From CAYPSN01 sp041907025 (GTDB lineage: Bacteria > Patescibacteriota > Saccharimonadia > CAILAD01 > JADZBC01): DNA of 29,348 bases. The notes beneath the pieces are model-generated. The model was not told the DNA's origin, searched no databases, and was given only the letters and a program-made list of their open reading frames with translations. Made by a program: the position numbers and the translations under genes. Where the stretch lies: the NCBI GenBank assembly GCA_041907025.1, contig JAYRIB010000054.1, positions 1 through 29,348 on the forward strand, given 5' to 3'. This document shows positions 14,004 through 21,998 of this stretch, in pieces (positions within the stretch are counted from its first letter, which is position 1; the number at the start of each line of letters is the position of its first letter).

Positions 14004-14369
14004 ATGAACACAAAACTCAGCACGACATTGAAGCCGTCGGGGGTGAATACCAAATCTGCTCAGTCGCCCAAAGACTATGCTAATTGCGGCCTGGCTAAGA
14101 CCCTGAAGATTATCGGCAGCAAATGGACGCTGATGATCTTATATAGTCTGTTTGAGGGCACTAAGCGCTTTGGTGAGTTGCAAGATGGCTTGGGCCTCAG
14201 CCCGCGCACATTGGCACTGCGCCTGCAGCAACTTGAGCAAGACAAGATTATTACTAAGAAGGTATTTGCCGAGGTGCCGCCACGAGTGGAGTACACCCTC
14301 ACCGACAAAGGCCGCTCGCTTCACAAGGTCATCAAGGACTTAAGCGTCTGGGGTGATACGCGTTGCTAG
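14004..14369 (+). CDS. HxlR-family transcriptional regulator
   Basis: A 121-residue winged-helix protein. The family core is clear: NCGLAKTLKIIGSKWTLMILYSL (near residues 28-50, with a cysteine near the N-terminus of the domain that is redox-sensing in some HxlR proteins), FGELQDGLGLSPRTLALRLQQLEQDKII as helix-turn-helix, then the wing PPRVEYTLTDKGRSL. It probably binds the repeated AGTATAG boxes and controls the divergent FMN reductase. Convergent with msrB downstream. The start is set by the leaderless -10 box. Confidence 0.93.
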   Translation: MNTKLSTTLKPSGVNTKSAQSPKDYANCGLAKTLKIIGSKWTLMILYSLFEGTKRFGELQDGLGLSPRTLALRLQQLEQDKIITKKVFAEVPPRVEYTLTDKGRSLHKVIKDLSVWGDTRC

Positions 14370-14381
14370 TCTCTGTAGGAA

Positions 14382-14768
14382 CTACTTTTTCTTAAAGTCG
14401 AGTGCACAAGAATTAATGCAAAAACGCTGACCGGTGGTTTCACGCGGCCCGTCGTCGAAGACATGGCCTAGGTGGGCCCCACAATTACTACAAACAACTT
14501 CGGTCCGATGCATGCCGTGCGAATCATCGGCCATGAGCTTGGTGGTGCCAGGCAAGGCTTGGTCAAAGCTCGGCCAGCCGGAGTGTGAATCAAACTTAGC
14601 ATCACTCGCAAACAACTGCTGTCCGCAGACCACACAATTGTACATACCACCTTCGTGATGGTTTACGTACTTACCACTAAACGGTGCTTCAGTAGCTTTG
14701 TGCTGGGTTACCTCGTAGGCTTGGCTATCAAGTTGAGCCTTTAGCTCATCGGGATCAATGCTGGTCAT
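14382..14768 (-). CDS. msrB: Peptide methionine-(R)-S-oxide reductase MsrB
   Basis: A 128-residue enzyme that reduces methionine-R-sulfoxide in oxidised proteins. It has SGWPSF (residues 63-68), two zinc-binding CxxC pairs (C45/C48 and C93/C96), GHVFDDGP and the catalytic RFCINSCAL with C117. The usual sequence after the catalytic Cys is NSAAL or NSASL; here a second Cys (C121) replaces the small residue, which could matter for resolving the sulfenic acid. A weak AAGGA precedes the ATG. It sits back-to-back with the fatty-acid cyclopropane synthase and near other redox genes. Confidence 0.95.
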   Translation of the reverse strand: MTSIDPDELKAQLDSQAYEVTQHKATEAPFSGKYVNHHEGGMYNCVVCGQQLFASDAKFDSHSGWPSFDQALPGTTKLMADDSHGMHRTEVVCSNCGAHLGHVFDDGPRETTGQRFCINSCALDFKKK

Positions 14769-14826
14769 GGTTTTATCCTTATCAGTTCTATTGTATCATT
14801 TGCTTGAGATAAACGAGGTGCGACTT

Positions 14827-15948
14827 ATGACTAACGCAGAAGTTCAAATTAAAGCACTCACAAAGCCAAGCGGTGTAAAGTTTAATGGTAAGAACCCGTG
14901 GGACATCGTGGTACACAACCAGAAATTCTATGATCGAGCGCTGGCGGGCGGCTCGCTCGGCCTGGGCGAAGCCTATATGGACGGCTGGTGGGATAGCGAT
15001 GATCTCGAAGAGACGATCTATCGTCTACTGACCGCAAGGGTTGATGAAAAAGTGCGACCGACGCTTGCACTGGCACGTGATTACGCTGGGGCGTACCTCC
15101 GTAATAAACAGTCAGTTCGCAGATCGTACAAGAATGCCCAGGCGCATTACGACATTGGTAATGATCTCTACGTCCCAATGTTAGGGGAGACCATGGCATA
15201 TAGCTGCGGCTACTGGAAGCATGCTAAGACACTCGATGAAGCTCAGCTGGCTAAATATGAGCTCATATGCCAAAAGCTCAAACTCAAACGCGGTATGCGC
15301 GTGCTCGACATTGGTTGTGGCTGGGGTGGGCTGGCTATGTACATGGCGCAAAAGTATAAGGTAGAGGTGGTTGGCATTACACCTGCCATAGAACAGGCTA
15401 AATACATCCGTGAGAAAGCTAAGAGCTTGAGTATAAAAGTCGTGGAGCAAGACTACCGCGAATTTACTACTCGCACTAAGTTTGACCGCGTAGTCTCAGT
15501 TGGTATGGCCGAGCACATCGGCACCAAGAACTTGCCGAGTTACTTCGCCAAAGCCCATGAGGTCATGAAGGACGATGGTATCTTCTTGCTTCATACAATC
15601 GGCAACAATAAATCAGCCCGCACCAATGAGCCATGGATGGACAAGTATATATTCCCAGGCGCAGTACTGCCTTCGCTCGCGCAGCTCGCCAAGGTCGTTG
15701 AAGGTACGTTTGTAATTGAAGACTTACATAATTTTGGACCTGATTACGAAAAGACGTTACTCGCTTGGTATAAGAACTTCAAGAAGTCATGACCGACGAT
15801 TAAAGACAACTACGATGAGCGTTTTAAGCGAATGTGGGAGTTCTACTTACTTTCATGTGCGGCTGGTTTCAAGTCTCGCGGCGTACAGTTGTATCAACTG
15901 GTTTTGACCAAGCAAGGCAAAGTGCCTCACTACGAACCCGTCCGTTAA
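14827..15948 (+). pseudogene. cfa: Cyclopropane-fatty-acid synthase with in-frame TGA
   Basis: Transfers a methylene group from S-adenosylmethionine to unsaturated lipid acyl chains. Seen: AHYDIGNDLY, the SAM-binding LDIGCGWGGLAMYMA (near residues 159-173), GMAEHIG and LLHTIG. The frame stops at TGA 15790-15792 after FKKS, but the same frame continues for 51 codons as PTIKDNYDERFKRMWEFYLL..SCAAGFKSRG and ends at TAA 15946-15948. This matches the normal family C-terminus, where a Trp precedes the Pro. So a TGG codon reads TGA at codon 322 of 373. TGA is a normal stop in neighbouring genes. Options are a nonsense mutation, read-through or a base error. The start is chosen over upstream ATGs by homology (MTNAEVQIKAL). 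Confidence 0.85.
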
Positions 15949-16000
15949 CCCTGAATCGTTACGCTTATGCTACAATGAGTGCAAGAAACAGGAGGGTAAG

Positions 16001-16768
16001 ATGGTTAAGAAGATAACTAAGGTGTACTTACGTTCATTTAATCTTAAGATGGCCGGGCTTCATGCCGTCCAGGCTATAGCCATTCTGCTACTCAGCCGCA
16101 ACTTTACCCTGCCGGTCTCAACGAGTTTTCTTAACTTTGATAGGGCTACGCAGTCCCTCGTGCCAGCCACCAAGACATTGTTCGAAGTCCCACTGGCATT
16201 GCTCGTTGTAGCGTTTCTGGTGCTATCTTCATTAGCGCACCTGATTATTTCGACCGTGTACAACAAGAGTTATAACCAGGGGCTGAGCAAGGGCATGAAC
16301 AAGGCTCGTTGGATTGAATACTCCCTCTCGGCCAGTGTCATGATGGTAGCAATCGCCATGCTGGTAGGTATTTACGATCTTTCGTTACTAATAGGCATCT
16401 TCGGCCTCGTCGCGCTCATGAACCTCATGGGGCTGGTCATGGAAGTGCATAACCAAACAACCGAGAAGACCAATTGGTTAAGTTATATCGTCGGTTGCAT
16501 CGCCGGGATTATTCCCTGGGTGATTGTTGCTTTGTCTTTCTGGTCCAGTGCTCAGTACGGCAATGGCGAGATCCCAACCTTCGTATACTGGATATTCGTT
16601 TCAATATTCGTGTTCTTCAATGCCTTCGCCATCAACATGTTCTTGCAGTATAAGGGGATTGGTAAGTGGAAGGACTACATGTACGGCGAGCGTATGTACA
16701 TAGTACTTAGCCTGGTGGCTAAGTCGGCTTTAGCCTGGCAAGTATTCTTTGGGACACTCAGACCTTAA
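16001..16768 (+). CDS. Heliorhodopsin
   Basis: A 255-residue seven-helix retinal protein. Diagnostic positions agree with heliorhodopsin 48C12: the Schiff-base lysine K241 in SLVAKSALAWQVF (helix 7), the counterion E106 in RWIEYSLSASVMM (helix 3), H80 in helix 2 and H21 in helix 1. Type-1 rhodopsin signatures are absent. Heliorhodopsins are inverted in the membrane (N-terminus inside) and do not pump ions; proposed roles are light sensing or control of partner proteins. CAGGAGGG before the ATG gives a strong ribosome-binding site. The stop is followed without a gap by a DUF2061 gene, so the two are one operon. No retinal-synthesis gene is in the window. Confidence 0.96.
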   Translation: MVKKITKVYLRSFNLKMAGLHAVQAIAILLLSRNFTLPVSTSFLNFDRATQSLVPATKTLFEVPLALLVVAFLVLSSLAHLIISTVYNKSYNQGLSKGMNKARWIEYSLSASVMMVAIAMLVGIYDLSLLIGIFGLVALMNLMGLVMEVHNQTTEKTNWLSYIVGCIAGIIPWVIVALSFWSSAQYGNGEIPTFVYWIFVSIFVFFNAFAINMFLQYKGIGKWKDYMYGERMYIVLSLVAKSALAWQVFFGTLRP

Positions 16769-16999
16769 ATGGTCAAGAAGCCGCGCCACCACGAGCACGC
16801 CTATCGATCAATCGCCAAGGCGATTAGCTATCGGGTGATAATCTCTATCCAGTTATTCATCTTTACCTGGCTGGTAACGGGTAATGTAGAGAGTGCCATT
16901 AGTCTGACTGGTTGGACGGCACTTGCAAGTACACTCATTTATTACTTACACGAACGTGTCTGGGCACACGTCGCCTGGGGCCGTACGAAGCCGCATTAA
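16769..16999 (+). CDS. DUF2061 membrane protein
   Basis: A 76-residue protein matching DUF2061: RSIAKAISYRV near the N-terminus, a hydrophobic segment (about residues 24-40) with TWLVTGN, a second hydrophobic segment (about 45-59), and the C-terminal YYLHERVWAHVAWG. The ATG directly follows the heliorhodopsin stop codon and there is no separate ribosome-binding site, so it is co-transcribed and probably translationally coupled with it. A functional link to heliorhodopsin is plausible from this coupling; the biochemical role of DUF2061 is unknown. Confidence 0.85.
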   Translation: MVKKPRHHEHAYRSIAKAISYRVIISIQLFIFTWLVTGNVESAISLTGWTALASTLIYYLHERVWAHVAWGRTKPH

Positions 17000-17015
17000 A
17001 TAGCACAATCGCGAA

Positions 17016-17360
17016 TCACTCGCGGGTTTGGTTATCTGTATTCTTTCGCTTTGGACTGGCGGCAATCACCAGAATTCCAATACCAACGAGCAAAATGAGG
17101 ACGCCACCGAGCGCTGAATCACTAGCGTACAAGCCAAGATTACGGGCTAGCAGCAAGGCACCTACGCCAACCATCCCAAAGGGCATGGCTGCGTTGCCAC
17201 TGCCAGCCGAGAGCGCTCCTGCGAAGATGAGAATTGCTGGCCACCATGGACCAATGTCGAAGCTCGTCTTGACGACATTGAGAGTAATCAGCAGTAGCAC
17301 GAGCCCAAAACCTATAATAATTAGTCCAAAGATGATGCTAGAACTACGCTTGTTTTCCAT
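17016..17360 (-). CDS. Small membrane protein, LiaI/LiaF-like (DUF5668)
   Basis: A 114-residue protein with about four hydrophobic helices: SIIFGLIIIGFGLVLLLITL, a GPWWPAILIFAGAL segment, MPFGMVGVGALLLARNLGL and LGGVLILLVGIGILVIA, then a short charged tail. The GPWWP motif and layout fit the LiaI/LiaF-type transmembrane domain found in envelope-stress proteins. It is convergent with the heliorhodopsin operon. Function is inferred from fold type only. Confidence 0.72.
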   Translation of the reverse strand: MENKRSSSIIFGLIIIGFGLVLLLITLNVVKTSFDIGPWWPAILIFAGALSAGSGNAAMPFGMVGVGALLLARNLGLYASDSALGGVLILLVGIGILVIAASPKRKNTDNQTRE

Positions 17361-17425
17361 GCCTTTATTATCCTCTCGGGTCTCGTAAATGCAAGCGCCA
17401 CGCTAGCCATCACCTTATAACTAGC

Positions 17426-17453
17426 TTGACACCTATTTCCATCAGCCTACAAT
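17426..17453 (+). promoter_or_regulatory. Promoter of the HdeD-like gene
   Basis: TTGACA (17426-17431) and TACAAT (17448-17453) separated by 16 bp; an AAGGAG ribosome-binding site follows further downstream. Confidence 0.75.
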
Positions 17454-17489
17454 AAAAGTAAGGTAATAATTTGGTAAGGAGCTAAGATC

Positions 17490-18035
17490 ATGAATGAAGT
17501 AGAAACATTAAAAGCAAACTGGTGGATGCTGACCGTACGTGGTGTAGCACTTATATTATTCGGACTTGTTGCTGTGTTTTGGCCGGGCTTAACACTCGTA
17601 ACCTTTGTATACATCTTTAGTGCGTTTATTCTGGCAAGTGGCTTGGTTGGAGTAATCACTAGCTTGATATCGATCGGTAAAAAGGGTTGGTTTGTGGGTT
17701 TGCTGCTGAGTTTACTCGAGCTTGGAGTTGGTCTTTACTTGGTACGCCATCCGCTCGCATCCTTTGCGACCATTATCTTACTACTCGGCTTGAGCTTTCT
17801 GGTACGCGGTGTGTTTGAGATCGTCTCAGCACTCATGGGCGACACCATGGCTACGAGTAAGGCTCTGACCATTATTAGCGGTATCCTTGGGGTCTTGGTT
17901 GGAATCATGGTTCTCAACCAGCCAGCGGTTAGCGGCGTTGCTTTCGTCTGGCTCGTTGGTCTCTACTCGCTCATCACCGGCCCAATCGTCATTGCGCTTT
18001 CACTTGATGCCAAAAAGCTGGCAACAGCAAAGTAG
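17490..18035 (+). CDS. HdeD-family (DUF308) membrane protein
   Basis: A 181-residue protein with six hydrophobic segments and three internal repeats of the HdeD/DUF308 pattern: WWMLTVRGVALILFGLVAVFWPG, then LLSLLELGVGLYLVRHP, then IISGILGVLVGIMVLNQP. The enterobacterial HdeD is linked to acid resistance; many homologues have no proven role. AAGGAG lies 8 nt before the ATG. It belongs to the cluster of envelope and stress membrane proteins around the heliorhodopsin. Confidence 0.9.
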   Translation: MNEVETLKANWWMLTVRGVALILFGLVAVFWPGLTLVTFVYIFSAFILASGLVGVITSLISIGKKGWFVGLLLSLLELGVGLYLVRHPLASFATIILLLGLSFLVRGVFEIVSALMGDTMATSKALTIISGILGVLVGIMVLNQPAVSGVAFVWLVGLYSLITGPIVIALSLDAKKLATAK

Positions 18036-18082
18036 TTTCTAGGCAGACATAACAAACATCTAAATCCAAAGGGGTGCCCATT

Positions 18083-19213
18083 ATGGGGGCAAAGAAGTCC
18101 AATACATCTGTGCGCGGCTCAAAGCAGAGTCTTCGAACCGCCCGGTCCATTGAGGACCAGGCGCTCAAGGCTCTCATGGTGGTCGCGCCTTCTGTTTTGG
18201 CTTTGACCCTCGTGGTTAGTGGATTGATGTTGGGCGTGAGCGCACTGCCCATAACTGGCCGGCCTTCTATGTCGATCTTCATTTCGCTCAGCAGCAGCTT
18301 GATTGCCTTTGGGTTGTTCCTTAGTCTCTACCCGCGCGCGGTTGCGCAGGCTGCTCCGAATAGCTATTTAGTCTCGGCCAAGCGTTCGGTTCGGTGGTTT
18401 GACGCGGTGAGCCTCGGCATCGTCTACGCTTTAATCGTTTTTGCTCTGACGGTTCTTTCGGCCCGTGTCATGGCAGCATCGTTCGAGGGCCTACAGTTCG
18501 ACATTTATACCGCTTCAGTCCTCGTGGGCATCGCTTGCGGGTTAGTGGCCTATGGCGTGGTCCGTATGGTTGGCGGAATTAATAGTAATCAGATCATCAA
18601 CGTCTTGGCCCTCTTTTTGGTTGGCGGGGTGACACTTAGTATGCTGACAGCTCAAGACCCATTGTGGTGGGAGGCCAACTTTAGCACCCTGGGGCAATCT
18701 ACCCAGCGGGGGACAGCATCGTTTTATGCTTTCAACTTTACGCTTATCTTCTCGGCCTTAGCAATTATCGTACTGGCTCGCCATTTGTATGCCGACATGC
18801 AGGCGCTCATGGAGCAGGGCTCGCTGCTGGGTGTGAGCAAGACTAATGCCGTTAAGACCATCTTTGTGGTTGCAGCCCTTGGGCTTGGTGGTGTCGGGCT
18901 GTTCTTCTACAAACCCGACTCGCTCCAGGGTACGCTGCACGTCATTTCCGCAGGATTAGTGGCTTTGGCTTTTGGAGCACTCATGATTCTACTAAAGTGG
19001 CTTCTACCGGGCTTGTCTAAGCTGTTCATGACTATCTCCTACATTGCCCTGGCGGCACTTGTGACGGCTTACGTATTTTTTACCTTCGTTGGCTACTTGA
19101 GCTTGACCGCCTTCGAGCTGGGTTGCTTTGGCATATGTTTTGGCTGGCTGTACCTGTTTACGCAACAGATTGTAGGGCAGGGGGCTATTAACACGACATT
19201 AATGGAGGCTTGA
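18083..19213 (+). CDS. Polytopic membrane protein (possibly DUF998-like)
   Basis: A 376-residue protein with a charged N-terminus (about 25 residues) and roughly ten hydrophobic helices. The segment DPLWWEANFSTLGQST (about residue 193 on) resembles the WW..xFSxLG motif of some DUF998 proteins; this assignment is tentative. The ATG at 18083 is preferred over the GTG at 18074 because AAAGGGG (18068-18074) lies 8 nt before the ATG and overlaps the GTG. Its stop lies 4 nt before the ATG of the next membrane protein, so the two form an operon. Confidence 0.75.
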   Translation: MGAKKSNTSVRGSKQSLRTARSIEDQALKALMVVAPSVLALTLVVSGLMLGVSALPITGRPSMSIFISLSSSLIAFGLFLSLYPRAVAQAAPNSYLVSAKRSVRWFDAVSLGIVYALIVFALTVLSARVMAASFEGLQFDIYTASVLVGIACGLVAYGVVRMVGGINSNQIINVLALFLVGGVTLSMLTAQDPLWWEANFSTLGQSTQRGTASFYAFNFTLIFSALAIIVLARHLYADMQALMEQGSLLGVSKTNAVKTIFVVAALGLGGVGLFFYKPDSLQGTLHVISAGLVALAFGALMILLKWLLPGLSKLFMTISYIALAALVTAYVFFTFVGYLSLTAFELGCFGICFGWLYLFTQQIVGQGAINTTLMEA

Positions 19214-19217
19214 GGTC

Positions 19218-20393
19218 ATGAGAAAACTACAGGCTATTACAAGCTGGGTGCTGGTAGTGCTCGGCTGCACTATGCTGTCGACCTTCGCCATTGTGCGCTG
19301 GACAGAGCAGCAGGTGCTCAATACTAACAACTGGGTAGCAACCATGTCCGAGCTACCTAAGAACGAGGCTGTAGCACACTCCATTGGCGTAAAAGTAGTT
19401 GACGGCATCTTCGAGAAGGCCGATCTCACTCAGAGTTTGCAAGAAGTATTGCCAGAGAGGGTAGCGTTCTTAGCCCCAACTATTTCGGGCTTCTTGCGCA
19501 CTAGGGCGAACGATCTGGCCACAAAGATAATCATGAGCAACAAGTTTGATCAGTTGTGGTCGGACGCCAACCGTACGGCGCATGAGAACCTCGTGAAGGT
19601 TCTGCGCGCACCGGCTCGTGAACAAAAGGACATTAAGGTATTGCCGTACAAGATTAGCCTTGCTAAGGCGCAAACATGGCTACAGAATGCGGCCGCTAAT
19701 AGTGAGAACGCGCAGCTACTCAAGGCTCAAGATACTGCTAAAGACGTCGTGGCGTTTAATGCCAGCTTGCGGCGCGGTATTGATGGCATGCGTGCCTTCG
19801 TGCGCGCAGCTGACAATCTCTATGCATTGTTACCCTACGCGATTTTAGCTGCCTTGCTTGGAGCCCTTGCACTCGCGGCTACTCGCAGAAGGGTTTTATT
19901 TGGCATTGGGGTTGGTATTACGGCGCTCAGCGCCCTTGCCATAGCGGGTGTTAACATACTTAGACCTGCCTTACTCAACTCACTTCAGGAGCAGACCTAC
20001 AAGCCGATTTTTGATGTGCTATGGACTCAACTCTCGCAACCCTTCCTGTCGTATGCGCGTTACCTGGTGGTGCTCGGGTTTGCCTTGATTGGCCTTGCCT
20101 TGGCCCTGCGCCACAAGCTGTTCACTCGAGCATTACCGAGCGCTATAGCCAAGGCTGGTTGGTATAAGAAGTTTGTGGCCGGCATGCACAAAGCTCAGCG
20201 TCTCGTAACAGCAAACGCGCACTATCTTTATGGCGGTGGTGCAGCCATCACTACACTTGTCATCACATTTGGCGGCTTCGAAAGCTGGCAACCCATTGTA
20301 CGTATAGTGCTTATGTATATTACCTATGCGAGTGTAGTGCGCTTGATCATGCGACCCTCACTAGGCACTCCTGTGGCTGGAAAAACAGGCTAA
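19218..20393 (+). CDS. Polytopic membrane protein with large external loop
   Basis: A 391-residue protein. One hydrophobic helix at residues 8-26 is followed by a ~175-residue soluble region (WTEQQVLNTNNWVATMSELPKNEAVAHSIGVKVV...), then helices near 205-225, 230-247, 280-297 and 335-375. The soluble region, beginning with a WT..QVLNT..WVATM pattern and helical repeats, resembles uncharacterised membrane proteins common in actinobacteria. Function unknown. It lies directly behind the 18083 gene with a GAGG-type ribosome-binding site inside the spacer. Confidence 0.78.
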   Translation: MRKLQAITSWVLVVLGCTMLSTFAIVRWTEQQVLNTNNWVATMSELPKNEAVAHSIGVKVVDGIFEKADLTQSLQEVLPERVAFLAPTISGFLRTRANDLATKIIMSNKFDQLWSDANRTAHENLVKVLRAPAREQKDIKVLPYKISLAKAQTWLQNAAANSENAQLLKAQDTAKDVVAFNASLRRGIDGMRAFVRAADNLYALLPYAILAALLGALALAATRRRVLFGIGVGITALSALAIAGVNILRPALLNSLQEQTYKPIFDVLWTQLSQPFLSYARYLVVLGFALIGLALALRHKLFTRALPSAIAKAGWYKKFVAGMHKAQRLVTANAHYLYGGGAAITTLVITFGGFESWQPIVRIVLMYITYASVVRLIMRPSLGTPVAGKTG

Positions 20394-20474
20394 CTTGACC
20401 CGACATTAGTGCTTGACGATTCTGTCAATGTAGGCGGACAATATAGGTGTAATTAACGGTAAGGAGTTGGTATT

Positions 20475-20876
20475 ATGGCAACTAAGAACAACGTAACTGG
20501 CTGGGTCGGCTGGGTCTTCTTTGCGGGCTTTATGATGACTATGCTCGGCACCTTTCAAATGATCGCTGGGCTCACAGTGCTCCTAAATGATCAGTGGCTT
20601 GCGACAACCGAATCAAGCTTGCTGCTGCTAGACTTCACTGCTTGGGGCTGGTTCTACCTATTGCTTGGTCTCACAGTTCTCCTAGCAGGCTTTGGAGTTA
20701 TGAAGGGCTCAGTTTGGGCTCGTGTAGTTGGCGTCTTGATTGCTCTTTTGAGCGCCGCTGCTAACTTGGCGTCGGTAAACATTTACCCAATCTGGTCGAT
20801 CATAATCATCACGATTAACGTGTTGGTAATCTTCGCCCTCACCGTCCATGGTGACGAACTTAAGGCTGTAGAGTAA
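20475..20876 (+). CDS. DUF7144-like membrane protein
   Basis: A 133-residue protein with four hydrophobic helices. The pattern FTAWGWFYLLLGLTVLLAGFGVMKGSVWARVVGVLIA fits the DUF7144 family known mainly from actinobacteria. The ATG follows TAAGGAG by 8 nt. A strong terminator follows. Function unknown. Another member of the small-membrane-protein cluster. Confidence 0.82.
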   Translation: MATKNNVTGWVGWVFFAGFMMTMLGTFQMIAGLTVLLNDQWLATTESSLLLLDFTAWGWFYLLLGLTVLLAGFGVMKGSVWARVVGVLIALLSAAANLASVNIYPIWSIIIITINVLVIFALTVHGDELKAVE

Positions 20877-20902
20877 ACAAAGTCTCTGCAGTCAGAATAA
20901 AG

Positions 20903-20929
20903 AAAGCGCCCGCCAAAGGGCGCTTTTTT
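20903..20929 (+). terminator. Intrinsic terminator
   Basis: AAAGCGCCC (20903-20911) pairs with GGGCGCTTT (20918-20926), 6-nt loop, followed by further T residues. Confidence 0.93.
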
Positions 20930-20951
20930 GGGTTAGAGGATAGCGGTCAGC

Positions 20952-20980
20952 TTGACAAGAGGCGTATAAACATATATAAT
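20952..20980 (+). promoter_or_regulatory. Consensus promoter giving a leaderless mRNA
   Basis: Perfect TTGACA (20952-20957), 17-bp spacer, perfect TATAAT (20975-20980), then exactly 6 nt to the ATG at 20987. It is the clearest leaderless promoter in the window. Confidence 0.93.
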
Positions 20981-20986
20981 AATCAC

Positions 20987-21232
20987 ATGAATGCTTTTCA
21001 AATCCTCGTCATCATCCTGTCAATTACCCTCGCGGTATTCTTGTTACTAGCCATTACGGCTATCATAATGTTTATCGGATTATTGCGCGGCATGCGTGAT
21101 GTTCCAGACAAAGTGAATGGCATCGTCGACAACCTCCAAGAGGTCAGCGGAGCCGTGCGCGACACTGCCACCCCGTTGATTATGATCGGTGACCTTATGA
21201 AGAAGTTCTTTCCTGGTAAAAAACGCCGTTAA
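20987..21232 (+). CDS. Small single-pass membrane protein
   Basis: An 81-residue protein. Residues 5-34 are one long hydrophobic helix, followed by an amphipathic helical region (RDVPDKVNGIVDNLQEVSGAVRD) and a basic tail (KKFFPGKKRR). The layout resembles short DUF948-type proteins that anchor a coiled helix at the membrane; no firm family assignment. Expressed from a consensus leaderless promoter, so probably abundant. Confidence 0.75.
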   Translation: MNAFQILVIILSITLAVFLLLAITAIIMFIGLLRGMRDVPDKVNGIVDNLQEVSGAVRDTATPLIMIGDLMKKFFPGKKRR

Positions 21233-21268
21233 GTAGACACTCCCTCTGTCGATCGGTAAGATTGGCTT

Positions 21269-21991
21269 ATGACAGAGTATTCACAAACAGCAAAGAGCGT
21301 GTCGGTGGAGCTCAAGGCACTCGCCGACCCAGAGCGGGCTAAGAACTCGGCCTGGTTCTTTAAGACTGGCCCTGGCCAATACGGCGAGGGCGATAAGTTT
21401 ATTGGCATAACCGTGCCCCAGCAGCGCCAAGTCGCTAAGAAGCACTCCAGCTTGCCGCTCAGTGAAGTTGAGAAGCTACTACAAAGCAAAATCCACGAAG
21501 AACGGCTAACCGCCCTGATTATCTTAGTCGGCCAGTACAAAGCTCAAGACGAACAGCACAAGCACTATATCTATGACTTTTACTTGGCACACACACCGTG
21601 CGTGAACAACTGGGATTTAGTGGACAGCTCGGCGTCCTACATAGTTGGCGCACATTTGTATGATAAAGACCGCACCGTCCTGTATGACCTCGCCCATTCT
21701 CGGAACCTATGGGAGCGAAGAATTGCCATTATTGCCACGGCGTACTTCATATCCCAAAAGGAAAGCCAAGACACCTTCGCTATCGCTGAATTACTACTTA
21801 CCGATACCCACGACTTGATCCACAAAGCCGTCGGCTGGATGCTGCGCGAGGTCGGCAAAAGCTGTGGGCAGGACGTGCTGGAGGGTTTCTTACGCACCCA
21901 CTATAAGGCCATGCCACGTACGATGCTGCGCTACGCCATCGAGCGATTCGATGAGCCACTGAGGCAAAAGTATCTCAAAGGCGAGGTATAA
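21269..21991 (+). CDS. AlkD-like DNA alkylation repair protein
   Basis: A 240-residue all-helical HEAT-like repeat protein. Family blocks are FFKTGPGQYGEGDKFIGITVPQQR, HTPCVNNWDLVDSSASYIVG (with the NNWDLVD motif containing the functional Trp/Asp positions), LWERRIAIIATAYFI, DLIHKAVGWMLREVGK and AMPRTMLRYAIERF. AlkD-type glycosylases excise bulky or positively charged alkylated bases from DNA. TAAGAT lies 6 nt before the ATG, again a leaderless arrangement. The stop codon TAA overlaps the -10 box of the next gene. Confidence 0.93.
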   Translation: MTEYSQTAKSVSVELKALADPERAKNSAWFFKTGPGQYGEGDKFIGITVPQQRQVAKKHSSLPLSEVEKLLQSKIHEERLTALIILVGQYKAQDEQHKHYIYDFYLAHTPCVNNWDLVDSSASYIVGAHLYDKDRTVLYDLAHSRNLWERRIAIIATAYFISQKESQDTFAIAELLLTDTHDLIHKAVGWMLREVGKSCGQDVLEGFLRTHYKAMPRTMLRYAIERFDEPLRQKYLKGEV

Positions 21992-21992
21992 T
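21987..21992 (+). promoter_or_regulatory. -10 box overlapping the preceding stop codon
   Basis: TATAAT contains the TAA stop of the AlkD-like gene (21989-21991) and ends 6 nt before the ATG at 21999. The -35 region is weak. This is extreme compaction of stop codon, promoter and leaderless start. Confidence 0.6.
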
Positions 21993-21998
21993 CGAGCT

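Noticed and set aside
15790..15792. TGA reassigned to an amino acid in this organism
   Set aside because: TGA ends several neighbouring genes cleanly (for example at 19213, 23072 and 25026), so a general code change is not supported.
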